From an uncultured Pseudomonas sp. (GTDB taxonomy: Bacteria > Pseudomonadota > Gammaproteobacteria > Pseudomonadales > Pseudomonadaceae), in assembly GCA_946886875.1 (NCBI GenBank), contig CAMPJN010000069.1, forward strand, positions 1 through 13,396: a stretch of 13,396 nucleotides of DNA, read 5' to 3'. The position numbers were made by a program, and so were the translations under genes. Position 1 is the first letter of the stretch, and each line of letters opens with the position of its first letter. The notes below the pieces were generated by a model. That model saw only the letters and a program-made list of their open reading frames with translations, had not been told where the DNA came from and made no database searches. Positions 1-6,014 of this stretch are shown one piece after another.

Positions 1-32
1 TGATCCGTGCGCAAATGGAAAACCAGAACTAA
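1..32 (+). CDS. rpsA: 30S ribosomal protein S1, C-terminal end (partial)
   Basis: Only the last codons are present. Reading from base 3 gives IRAQMENQN followed by TAA at 30-32, which matches the C-terminus of Pseudomonas ribosomal protein S1 as I recall it. S1 binds mRNA on the 30S subunit and helps translation initiation. The position directly upstream of ihfB is the conserved rpsA-ihfB gene order of gammaproteobacteria, and the strong terminator just after the stop fits the end of an rpsA transcript. The call rests on nine residues plus synteny, so the gene identity is inferred mainly from context. Confidence 0.8.
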   Translation, partial: IRAQMENQN

Positions 33-52
33 GTTCAGGCGATCCAGAAAAA

Positions 53-77
53 GGGGCGACTTAGGTCGCCCTTTTTT
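53..77 (+). terminator. Rho-independent terminator after rpsA
   Basis: A perfect seven-base-pair stem, GGGCGAC (54-60) with GTCGCCC (65-71), encloses the loop TTAG and is followed by six T residues (72-77). It lies 21 bases after the rpsA stop. This is a textbook intrinsic terminator and should separate rpsA from ihfB, so ihfB needs its own promoter or read-through. Confidence 0.93.
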
Positions 78-130
78 GCGTCTGCAGAAAAGTGAAGTCA
101 GGCAATGGCACGTAAGGTCTATGCACAAGC

Positions 131-200
131 CTGTGGGAGGCGCTTCAGCGGCGATCAAGCGATTACGGCTGACGGCCTGTCGCGGCTAAAGCCCCTCCCA
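131..200. repeat. REP-like inverted repeat pair
   Basis: The left arm at about 131-154 (TGTGGGAGGCGCTTCAGCGG core) is an imperfect reverse complement of the right arm at 181-200 (CGCGGCTAAAGCCCCTCCCA). This is the GTGGGAG...GGCTTTAGCCGCG type of repetitive extragenic palindrome found between Pseudomonas genes. A near-identical copy of the left arm recurs at 451-474, and a diverged copy of the spacer plus right arm at 362-412. It is probably dispersed by a RAYT-type transposase encoded elsewhere; none is seen in this window. Confidence 0.75.
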
Positions 201-207
201 TCTTGAT

Positions 208-256
208 CGTTCCCACGCTCCAGCGTGGTAACGCAGCCCGTGACGCTCCGCGTCAC
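208..256. repeat. Double-hairpin intergenic palindrome
   Basis: Two small hairpins lie side by side: CGTTCCCACGCT with its complement AGCGTGGTAACG (208-233), then GTGACGC/GCGTCAC around TCC (240-256). The CGTTCCCACGCT...GCGTGG plus GACGCTCCGCGTC pattern is a widespread dispersed repeat in Pseudomonas intergenic regions. It is non-coding; short open frames across it are repeat artefacts. Confidence 0.7.
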
Positions 257-332
257 CAGCGGGCGTTGGTTGGGCGCGGACGATTCGACGCATCGAGTCG
301 GGCAGGACAGCTATCCATCCGCCAGCCGCTTT

Positions 333-360
333 GTTGGGCTTCGCTTCGCTCGGCGCCAAC
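333..360. repeat. Short palindromic repeat (TTGGGCTTCGCTTCGCT type)
   Basis: The sequence from GTTGGGC at 333 through CTTCGCTTCGCT to GGCGCCAAC at 360 can fold on itself, with GTTGG pairing with CCAAC at the ends. It resembles the common dispersed GTTGGGCTTCGCTTCGCTCAGCCCAAC repeat of Pseudomonas and related genera, in a slightly degenerate form. Recognition is from memory of the repeat class. Confidence 0.5.
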
Positions 361-361
361 T

Positions 362-412
362 GCGGCGATAAAGCGATGCGGCTGGCGCCTGTCGCGGCTA
401 AACCCGCGCCCT
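362..412. repeat. Direct repeat of the REP right half
   Basis: The stretch starting GCGGCGATAAAGCGAT and ending GTCGCGGCTAAACCCGCG is a diverged direct copy of 149-195 (GCGGCGATCAAGCGATTACG through GTCGCGGCTAAAGCCC). The two copies are about 213 bases apart, so a roughly 50-base REP-containing unit appears duplicated within the rpsA-ihfB gap. Confidence 0.6.
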
Positions 413-450
413 CGGTGCGTGGTGGGCACTGTACTTGCTGTGCATGCAAT

Positions 451-474
451 CTGTGGGAGGCGCTTTAGCGGTGA
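451..474. repeat. REP-like half element, direct copy of 131-154
   Basis: CTGTGGGAGGCGCTTTAGCG followed by GTGA matches 131-154 at 22 of 24 positions. Together with the 362-412 copy it makes a second, separated REP pair in which the two halves have swapped order relative to 131-200. Confidence 0.65.
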
Positions 475-526
475 AGCATTCCGGCGGCCAATGCATTTCT
501 GCATAAAAACTCGGCCAGCACCTAGG

Positions 527-555
527 TTGCCTTAAAATTTTCAGGCTGTTCAAAT
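527..555 (+). promoter_or_regulatory. Candidate sigma-70 promoter for ihfB
   Basis: TTGCCT (527-532) and TCAAAT (550-555) are separated by 17 bases. Each box matches the sigma-70 consensus at four of six positions. The site lies downstream of all the repeats and about 65 bases before the ihfB start codon. A promoter is expected in this gap because of the terminator at 53-77, but other spacings are possible and no operator is visible. Confidence 0.4.
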
Positions 556-620
556 CTGACTCGGCATGCTAAAACCGTTCTATCTAGTGATCTAGCCGCT
601 TGAAAAAGAAGGGAAAAACC

Positions 621-905
621 ATGACCAAGTCGGAGTTGATCGAACGCATCGTTACGCATCAGGGCCAGCTGTCATCCAAGGATGTCGAGTTGGCTATCAA
701 GACCATGCTGGAGCAAATGTCCCAGGCATTGTCGACGGGCGATCGCATCGAGATCCGTGGTTTTGGCAGCTTCTCGCTGCACTACCGCGCGCCGCGTGTA
801 GGGCGTAACCCGAAAACGGGCGACTCGGTTCGCCTCGATGGCAAATTCGTGCCTCATTTCAAACCCGGCAAAGAATTGCGTGACCGGGTTAATGAGGAGG
901 AGTAG
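621..905 (+). CDS. ihfB: Integration host factor beta subunit
   Basis: This encodes a 94-residue HU/IHF-family DNA-bending protein that pairs with IHF-alpha to bend specific sites in replication, recombination and transcription. The N-terminus [10 protein letters not shown] and the beta-arm around residues 56-70 ([12 protein letters not shown]), with the intercalating-proline motif at residues 62-64 (R-N-P), are diagnostic, and the length is normal for the family. The ATG at 621 is chosen over an in-frame TTG at 600 because the family begins MTKSEL and a purine-rich AGAAGGG sits just upstream. The gene follows rpsA as in other Pseudomonas and marks the left border of the O-antigen locus. IHF is known to influence polysaccharide gene expression in some bacteria; nothing here shows that directly. 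Confidence 0.97.
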   Translation: MTKSELIERIVTHQGQLSSKDVELAIKTMLEQMSQALSTGDRIEIRGFGSFSLHYRAPRVGRNPKTGDSVRLDGKFVPHFKPGKELRDRVNEEE

Positions 906-972
906 TGCACGCGCGGCGTGCTGACTACGCGGGCAGCTCGTTGACTGCTCAGTCCCAAGGCGTCAAATCTTC

Positions 973-997
973 GCCTTGCTTGCAAATAATGCAAGGC
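973..997 (+). other. Hairpin with two alternative stems
   Basis: GCCTTGC (973-979) is the exact complement of GCAAGGC (991-997). Nested inside, CTTGCA (979-984) pairs with TGCAAG (990-995) around the loop AATAA. The two stems share bases and exclude each other. No T-run follows, so it is not a clear intrinsic terminator for ihfB. It overlaps the candidate promoter at 977-1004 and could be a regulator site or simply an RNA end. Confidence 0.5.
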
Positions 998-1004
998 ATA
1001 CAAA
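977..1004 (+). promoter_or_regulatory. Candidate promoter for the polysaccharide cluster
   Basis: TTGCTT (977-982) and TACAAA (999-1004) are spaced by 16 bases, giving a modest sigma-70-like match within an AT-rich island. It lies upstream of the ops-like element at 1125-1134, the order expected for an O-antigen operon with a long leader. The -35 box lies inside the palindrome at 973-997, which could link binding of a regulator to promoter use. This is inference from motif and position only. Confidence 0.3.
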
Positions 1005-1122
1005 ATAGGGCGGGCTATCACGTTGCCACTTAACTGGCTCCGTTTTGATTTGTCGGCATCTTCGCTTGCCTAGCCTGGTGGTCCGCACCTTGGGGCTGAT
1101 TGGGGGCTGAGTCCCTGCAGTT

Positions 1123-1134
1123 TTCGGTAGCGTC
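1123..1134 (+). promoter_or_regulatory. ops-like element (RfaH recruitment site candidate)
   Basis: TTCGGTAGCGTC matches the E. coli ops element GGCGGTAGCGTG at nine of twelve positions, including the unbroken core CGGTAGCGT. In enterobacterial O-antigen and capsule operons this element lies in the untranslated leader (JUMPstart) and recruits the antiterminator RfaH to the paused polymerase. Here it lies about 220 bases after ihfB, on the strand of the whole cluster and ahead of every sugar gene, which is the expected place. The upstream part of the 39-base JUMPstart is not recognisable. RfaH-like proteins are known in Pseudomonas, but none is encoded here. Confidence 0.45.
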
Positions 1135-1441
1135 AGTAGGTTGATTCGTGCGGTATCCTGGCATCTTTCATCATGGCGCCGTTTTTAGGGTGCTGGCTTT
1201 TGCCATTAGTTGCAGATTGATGCCGAGCGCGGGCATCTCGTCGATTGTGTTTTTTTCAAGGCTATGTATCCGTCCACTCTTGCATGGGGCGGTCCACAGG
1301 CTTCCTGTGTGCTGCTCAAGCATGCGTCGCCAGCCCAGGAGGTAGTAACTAGTTCTGGGATGCCGAAGCCCTGTCGCGTCTGAAGAGGGGTTGCCATCCC
1401 CTGGCATTTCGCCAACCGCCGACCGCCATCAGGCCTCAGCC

Positions 1442-1827
1442 GGCTATCACGTACTCTTGCTGGCCATCGTTATTGACGGCAAAGATATGTGCTCCAGTGG
1501 GGGTATCGCCAACTACCAGAAGGCTGCGCTGGGTAGTGAGCGGCATGATGTGCTGTTAGTTGGCTATCAGGCTAAAGCGCAGTCGGTCTGTAAATTCAGC
1601 GCTTCGGGCCGCGGAGCGGATTTGTGGAAATTGACGGGCAGCACTATGACATTCGAGCACAAGTCCATGCTAGGGGCTCTTCACCCCGTGAGAATCAGAA
1701 GGTAGCGCTGGGGGTTGTCATCCATGTGCGGCATTGGCCTCAGGAGGTTCGGATAGTGTATTGCGATCCCGAGGTAAAGGCGTGGCCGGCTACACCAGTC
1801 GCAGACGCGCTACCTCGCAAAGGGTAG
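1442..1827 (+). pseudogene. MBL-fold RNA-processing hydrolase, frameshifted C-terminal remnant
   Basis: Two reading frames together recreate the C-terminal (RNA-specificity) part of the metallo-beta-lactamase/beta-CASP exonuclease family (COG1236 type). The first, up to about 1620, includes DMCSSGGIANYQKAALG and RHDVLLVGYQA, corresponding to the family's GMCSGGRIVNYLK and R-NVLFVGYQA blocks. The second, from 1625, reads VEIDGQHYDIRAQVH and later RHWPQEVRIVY, corresponding to the VE-DG--YDIRA-V and MR-WP--VRLVHGD blocks. The frame changes near 1605-1625. The zinc-binding GYSAHADQ block has decayed to GSSPRENQ, so the remnant could not be active even if the frames were joined. The N-terminal catalytic half is missing. 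I infer a leftover of an older arrangement beside ihfB. Family assignment is from motif memory. Confidence 0.7.
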
Positions 1828-2085
1828 ACGTTGCACGCAGCGGTTCTGGAGTGAGCGGAAAATTCTATGTATAGGCACTGTCCCAAATACAAGTCGGTAG
1901 CTTCTCTGTAGCCGGTAACTGAGCTCAGGTTGATTGAATGCCGCCTGTCGTCGCGCATGCGAGTCCTCGAAAAATTACCTTGTCAGTTTCTGCTTTCGCG
2001 AGAGTTGCGGATAATTAAGGATCATCGGCTCGTATTGAATGTATTTACCTAGCAATTAAATAGGGCATATCAGATAATTTGTCAC

Positions 2086-2529
2086 TATGAAGCAGACGTC
2101 CGCAAACTCAGCCCCCAAGAACAGCGTGAGAAGCGCTCCACTGCCCTGCGCATGCGTGGTCAGGGTTGCACCTATAAGGCTATTGATGAGGCAGTTGGCG
2201 TTCACCGTCGTACCATTGCTCACTGGGCACGGTTCGCAGTGCACGAAGGCGAAAAGACTGCAATTATCGGCCGCCAGCGTGGTGCGCGCCATGGGGTGTA
2301 CCGCAGTTTGAGGCCCTGTCAGGAAGTACTAATTCGCACACTGATGACTAACAAGATGCCCGACCAGCTCAAACTCGGTTTTGCGCTTTGGGTTAGTGGC
2401 GTCGTGCGAGAAGTGATCTACCAGCACTGTGATTTTCTTATGCCAGTTCGAGCGATTGGTGAGTGCCGCAGGCGCTTGAGCTACACCCTACAGCGACCAC
2501 TGCATCGGACTTATCAGCAGGTACCTGAT
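2086..2529 (+). pseudogene. IS630-family transposase, N-terminal remnant
   Basis: The frame open from 2053 reads RKLSPQEQREKR, then a helix-turn-helix (TYKAIDEAVGVHRRTIAHW, about 2164-2220), then TNKMPDQLKLGFALW and LQRPLHRTYQQ. These fit the N-terminal helix-turn-helix and linker of IS630-type transposases, where KTPDQLKLPFALW and PQRPLRRAY are typical. The DDE catalytic domain is missing: at about 2530 the sequence changes in frame to an epimerase fragment. The natural start seems lost, since ATG 2087 is one frame off and a one-base deletion just after it would explain this; the first in-frame ATG is 2152. No terminal inverted repeats or target duplication were found. It is probably a mobile-element scar left when an epimerase gene was truncated. 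Confidence 0.75.
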
Positions 2530-2925
2530 GTGGCAATTGATGTTTACGTCCACGGTCAAGTGTGGTGCGATTTCACCTATGTCGAGGATCTAGTGCATGA
2601 CATTCGTCTGTTGATCGATACGGTTCCAAGGCATGGGGCGGCAGTCGATGGCAGCAGCTTGCCACGCGTCGCGCTCTGGCGGGTGGTCAATATCGGCAAT
2701 TCCACCAAGGTTTGGATGGTGGAAAACTTTATTGGCGTCATCGAGGCTGCAACCGGAAAGGCTGCGATCCGGAACCACATGGACGTGCTACAGTGCGGCG
2801 CCCCGGTCTCTTGGGTCGATGTCAGCCTGCCGTACGACCTGACCCGCTATGCGTCGCAAATTGGCTTGTGCAACGGTGTCACCCGGTTTGTGGGTTGGTG
2901 CTACTGGGAGTATCACTGTGGCTGA
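2530..2925 (+). pseudogene. UDP-glucuronate epimerase-like C-terminal remnant
   Basis: About 131 residues match the C-terminal third of NAD-dependent UDP-glucuronate 4-epimerase (CapI-type extended SDR) proteins. Visible blocks are IDVYVHGQVWCDFTYVEDLV, WRVVNIGNS and, near the end, VTRFVGWCYWEYH. They align with the intact homologue starting at 12551, which has [20 protein letters not shown] and WRVYNIGNS, but the two differ at many residues, so the remnant is not a recent duplicate. The N-terminal Rossmann fold and the catalytic Ser/Tyr/Lys are gone, replaced by the IS630 remnant. The TGA at 2923-2925 overlaps the GTG start of the flippase, so an intact epimerase gene probably once preceded wzx in a coupled operon. 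Confidence 0.82.
2906..2910 (+). promoter_or_regulatory. Ribosome binding site setting the wzx start
   Basis: GGGAG lies seven bases before GTG 2918 but sixteen before ATG 2927, which favours the GTG. It sits inside the epimerase remnant, so translation of that remnant could still feed the flippase. Confidence 0.55.
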
Positions 2926-4234
2926 TATGCCTGGCAAGTCCACGTTGTTCAGTCGTTTAGCCGCCCGCCTGTTTGGCGGGGCGTCCGGCGGTGTGTTCCA
3001 GGGAATGCTGACGCTAGCGTTGGGCAGTGGGGCTGCGCGGGCGATCGGCATTGTCTCGATCCCGGTTTTGACGCGGCTTTACACGCCCGAAGATTTTGGC
3101 GTCCTAGCGGTGTTTACGGCGTTGGTGGCGATTCTCGCGCCGCTGGTCACGTTGCGTTATGTGCTGGCCCTGCCGCTGCCTCGTCATGACGGCCTGGCGA
3201 TGAACCTGCTGGTGCTGTCGCTGGGGCTGATGCTGGTGCTGTCGACGCTGATGGGCTTGGTACTCTGGCTGTGGGGGCCACCTTTGCTGGCATTGGTGTC
3301 CATGGATGTATTGGCTCCTTGGTGGTGGCTGATCGCCCTAGGGGTTCTTGGCACGGCCAGTTACGAGATGCTGACATTGTGGGCCACGCGCAGACGCGCT
3401 TATAGGGTGATCGCGCAGACCAGTGTCACTCAAAGCGCTGCCGGAGCCTTGGTAAAGATCGGCATGGGCCTAGCAGCGTTCCAACCCCTCGGGCTGCTCG
3501 TGGGGCAGGTGGTTGCGCAGGCAGGCGGCATCGTGCGGCTACTGCGCGGGTTTCTGGGCGAGTTCCGGGTTAACTGGCGCTACATCCGCATCTCTCTCCT
3601 GCGCAAGACCGCCTGGTGGCATCGCGGTTTTCCGATTTGGCGTGTGCCGTCGCAGTTTCTGATGGTGTTCTCAATGCAGGCGCCGATGCTGTTCATGGCG
3701 GCACTCTATGATGCGCAGACAGCGGGGCAATTTGGGTTGGCGGTAATGGCGCTGTCGGTGCCTGTGAATTTGATTGGACAATCTGTGGGGAAAGCACTTT
3801 ACGGAGAGGCTGCGTTTGTAATAAAGAATGATCCCCAAAAAGTTATCCAGTTGGCAAAAGAGGTGCAGGGTAGACTTTTCTTTGCCGCTCTTTTCCCTAC
3901 TCTAATCTTGTTCTTTTTTGGTGAGATCATATTTTTTTACGTTTTTGGACATGATTGGGCTGCTGCTGGCGTCTTCGCTGCTTGGCTGTCCATTGGTGTC
4001 GCTTTTCAGTTTACATCGGCGCCACTTGTGCAGCTCATGAATTTATTTTCAAGTCAGTCCGTCTTCTTGATCATTAATGTACTCCGATTTATTGGGTTGA
4101 TTTTGGTATTTCAATTCGTTAGGGTGAATTCGTTAAATTCTGAAGTTGCTGTTTTGATATATTCTTTTTTCACTGCATTTTTTTATTTATGTGTTTCTAT
4201 TTTGATTTTAATAAAACTTAAAAACATAAGATGA
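2918..4234 (+). CDS. wzx: Wzx-like O-antigen flippase (oligosaccharide flippase family)
   Basis: This encodes a 438-residue, very hydrophobic protein with about a dozen membrane segments. The LTRLYTPEDFGVLAVFTALV stretch near residues 52-71 is the conserved N-terminal signature (RLYTPEDFG) of the polysaccharide-transport flippase family. Wzx proteins move lipid-linked repeat units across the inner membrane in Wzx/Wzy-dependent O-antigen synthesis. The start GTG 2918 has GGGAG seven bases upstream and overlaps the TGA of the epimerase remnant; ATG 2927 is the alternative. The frame continues upstream to 2849 but only as an out-of-frame reading of the remnant. G+C content falls sharply at about 3770 (near residue 285), so the last third is AT-rich, suggesting recombination inside the gene or an unamelioriated 3' part. 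The symbol reflects the family; the substrate cannot be read. Confidence 0.88.
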   Translation: MADMPGKSTLFSRLAARLFGGASGGVFQGMLTLALGSGAARAIGIVSIPVLTRLYTPEDFGVLAVFTALVAILAPLVTLRYVLALPLPRHDGLAMNLLVLSLGLMLVLSTLMGLVLWLWGPPLLALVSMDVLAPWWWLIALGVLGTASYEMLTLWATRRRAYRVIAQTSVTQSAAGALVKIGMGLAAFQPLGLLVGQVVAQAGGIVRLLRGFLGEFRVNWRYIRISLLRKTAWWHRGFPIWRVPSQFLMVFSMQAPMLFMAALYDAQTAGQFGLAVMALSVPVNLIGQSVGKALYGEAAFVIKNDPQKVIQLAKEVQGRLFFAALFPTLILFFFGEIIFFYVFGHDWAAAGVFAAWLSIGVAFQFTSAPLVQLMNLFSSQSVFLIINVLRFIGLILVFQFVRVNSLNSEVAVLIYSFFTAFFYLCVSILILIKLKNIR

Positions 4235-4235
4235 T

Positions 4236-4239
4236 GAGG
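4236..4239 (+). promoter_or_regulatory. Ribosome binding site for a TTG start
   Basis: GAGG, within GATGAGG right after the wzx stop, lies five bases before TTG 4245. It supports initiation at that rare start codon; the next in-frame ATG is 4305. Confidence 0.5.
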
Positions 4240-4244
4240 CTATT

Positions 4245-4742
4245 TTGTTTCGATTTGCTCGCCATTTCAGGACGGTTTGCTATCTGCTTTTGGGGCGGAC
4301 TTCGATGCGTGTCCGGATATTAGTTGCTGCAATGCAGTCTGCGCGCGAGAGTGGTTTTTTTCGAATCGCGAAATTTTGCTCGCGATGGCTTGAGCGAGAT
4401 GGAGTTTATATTTCAAGTCAGTGTGTAGTTGGTAAAGATTTACGCTTACCTCACCCAACATCTATAGTGATTGGCGAGGGTGTGGTCATTGGTTCTTTTG
4501 TCACCATTTATCAGTCGGTGACCATTGGCGGACGTGTTATTGGTGACTGGAAGAGAGGAAACTATCCGGTGATTTCAGACGGTTGTGTTATTTTTGCGGG
4601 TGCAGTGATTGTTGGTAAAGTAATAGTAGGTCGTAATTGTATTATCGGCGCAAATTCCGTTGTGATAGATGACATTCCAGATAACTCGGTGGCAGTAGGT
4701 GCGCCTGCTCGCGTAGTGAAAATCCGGGAAGCCTCACTGTAA
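4245..4742 (+). CDS. Hexapeptide-repeat acetyltransferase (serine acetyltransferase-like)
   Basis: The 165-residue product has a short helical N-terminus and then a left-handed beta-helix. From about residue 68, LPHPTSIVIGEGVVIGSFVT and VTIGGR are followed by YPVISDGCVIFAGAVIVG, IIGANSVV and a C-terminal VGAPARVVK. The LPHP histidine and the final G-PA-V-K block are hallmarks of the CysE/LbH-SAT group. The protein lacks most of the long N-terminal domain of true CysE (about 270 residues). Small members of this group in O-antigen loci commonly act as sugar O- or N-acetyltransferases using acetyl-CoA, which I infer here. The gene starts with TTG ten bases after wzx and is AT-rich like the end of wzx, so the two probably moved together. 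The acceptor sugar is unknown. Confidence 0.85.
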   Translation: MFRFARHFRTVCYLLLGRTSMRVRILVAAMQSARESGFFRIAKFCSRWLERDGVYISSQCVVGKDLRLPHPTSIVIGEGVVIGSFVTIYQSVTIGGRVIGDWKRGNYPVISDGCVIFAGAVIVGKVIVGRNCIIGANSVVIDDIPDNSVAVGAPARVVKIREASL

Positions 4743-4754
4743 GAGAACTTTAGA

Positions 4755-6014
4755 ATGTTAAATAGGATAAAGATCAATTCTTCCCCTCCCCTTACAGGCA
4801 CTGTCACTCTCGCCGGTGCCAAGAACTCAGCTCTGCGCCTGCTTGCTGCCAGTCTGCTGACCTCGGGGAGAGTGACGTTGACGCAATATCCGGCGGGCCT
4901 GCTGGATGCGCAGGTGCATGTCCAGATGCTGGAGCGGTTGGGCAAGACGACGCAAGTTGCGCGCGACCGAATCGTGATTGACGAGGCGCGCGTGCCGGAT
5001 ATGGTTCTGGATTGGGACGGTCGCTCGATCCGCAACACCTTGTTGATCCTTGGAGCTTTGACCGCACGTCGCGGTGCCGGTCGCGTGCCCCTGCCCGGCG
5101 GTTGCAAGCTGGGTGAGCGCAAGTACGACCTGCATGTCATGCTGCTGGAGCGTCTGGGTGCGCGGGTCTGGGATGAAGGTGATTTCCTGTGCGCCGAGGC
5201 TCCTGCCGGTGGTCTGGTCGGGGCCGATATCCATTTGCCGCTGCGTTCAACCGGGGCGACAGAGAACGCGATCCTCTGCGGCACCCTTGCAAAGGGCGTG
5301 ACGCGGGTCTGGAACCCCCATATCCGGCCAGAAATCCTCGATCTGATAGCGCTTTTGCGCAAGATGGGTGCCCAGATCCGCGTGTTTGGCCAAGAGCATA
5401 TTGAAATTACTGGCGTTGAGGAGCTGCATAGTGCAGAGCACCGCGTGATAGCGGACAACATGGAGGCCGTGACGTGGCTGGTCGGCGCGGTCATGACCGG
5501 CGGTGACGTCGAGATCGTCGGCTTTCCGTATGACGATCTTGAGGTGGTTCTGGCACACCTCAAGGCCGCGGGCGCGCGGCTCTATCGCAACGACGACGCG
5601 CTCATCGTGCGCGGCGGTACCTGCTATCCCATCGAGATCAGCACCGGGCCGCATCCTGGGATCAACTCCGATGTGCAGCCAATTTTGGCTGCTTGGGCGG
5701 CGCGCGCGCGTGGCGAATCGCGCATCGTCGATCTTCGGTTCCCCGGGCGGTATGGTTATGCTGAGGAAATGGCGCGCATGGGGGTGCGCCACGAAGTGCG
5801 TGGCGACATGCTCGTGCTGCACGGAACAGGTGGCCGCGTGAAAGGGGCAACCGTGCGTGCGCTCGATTTGCGTGCGGGGGCAGCCTTGGCGCTCTGTGGA
5901 CTGATTGCCGACGGAGAAACCGTTATTACCGATGCTTGGCAAATAGGTCGGGGATATATCGATTTCGTCGATAAACTCACGGCTTTGGGGGCGCAGGCGG
6001 AATGGATCGACTGA
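4755..6014 (+). CDS. murA: MurA homologue: UDP-GlcNAc 1-carboxyvinyltransferase
   Basis: This is a full-length (419-residue) enolpyruvyl transferase of the MurA family, which transfers enolpyruvate from PEP to the 3-OH of UDP-GlcNAc. Visible active-site elements are GAKN with Lys23-Asn24 (E. coli K22-N23), the loop LPGGCKLGER with Cys117 (E. coli C115, the fosfomycin target) and Arg122, Asp306 in PHPGINSDVQP (E. coli D305), Arg373 in DLRAGAA, and Arg399 in GRGY (E. coli R397). Divergent spots include IRNT where E. coli has MRAS, and RSTGATEN. It starts at ATG twelve bases after the acetyltransferase and overlaps murB by 13 bases. Housekeeping murA in Pseudomonas lies elsewhere, so this is very probably a second copy dedicated to the surface-glycan locus. 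G+C and codon use differ from the AT-rich genes before it. Whether it acts on UDP-GlcNAc or a related nucleotide sugar cannot be told. Confidence 0.93.
   Translation: MLNRIKINSSPPLTGTVTLAGAKNSALRLLAASLLTSGRVTLTQYPAGLLDAQVHVQMLERLGKTTQVARDRIVIDEARVPDMVLDWDGRSIRNTLLILGALTARRGAGRVPLPGGCKLGERKYDLHVMLLERLGARVWDEGDFLCAEAPAGGLVGADIHLPLRSTGATENAILCGTLAKGVTRVWNPHIRPEILDLIALLRKMGAQIRVFGQEHIEITGVEELHSAEHRVIADNMEAVTWLVGAVMTGGDVEIVGFPYDDLEVVLAHLKAAGARLYRNDDALIVRGGTCYPIEISTGPHPGINSDVQPILAAWAARARGESRIVDLRFPGRYGYAEEMARMGVRHEVRGDMLVLHGTGGRVKGATVRALDLRAGAALALCGLIADGETVITDAWQIGRGYIDFVDKLTALGAQAEWID

Larger units (their letters stand above)
906..1441 (+). other. Gene-free leader region
   Basis: This stretch of about 540 bases has no open frame that resembles a protein. 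Apart from the hairpin, candidate promoter and ops-like site listed separately, I see nothing functional. Its right part, 1148-1441, may be degraded coding DNA leading into the MBL-fold remnant, but no similarity could be read. No Wzz gene is found here, although P. aeruginosa has wzz at this position. Confidence 0.6.

Noticed and set aside
203..535. A 110-codon open frame in the rpsA-ihfB gap
   Set aside because: It runs through the palindromic repeats and shows no protein motif or convincing ribosome binding site.
600..620. Upstream TTG start for ihfB
   Set aside because: It would add KKKGKT residues absent from the family; ATG 621 gives the standard MTKSEL start and has a ribosome binding site.
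1148..1345. A 65-codon frame after the ops-like site as a leader peptide or Wzz remnant
   Set aside because: No ribosome binding site, no recognisable motif and no two-membrane-segment Wzz pattern.
1386..1402. AGGGG/CCCCT hairpin as a terminator
   Set aside because: The stem is only five pairs and no T-run follows.
2849..2917. N-terminal extension of the flippase
   Set aside because: It reads the epimerase remnant in another frame and adds residues unlike flippase N-termini.
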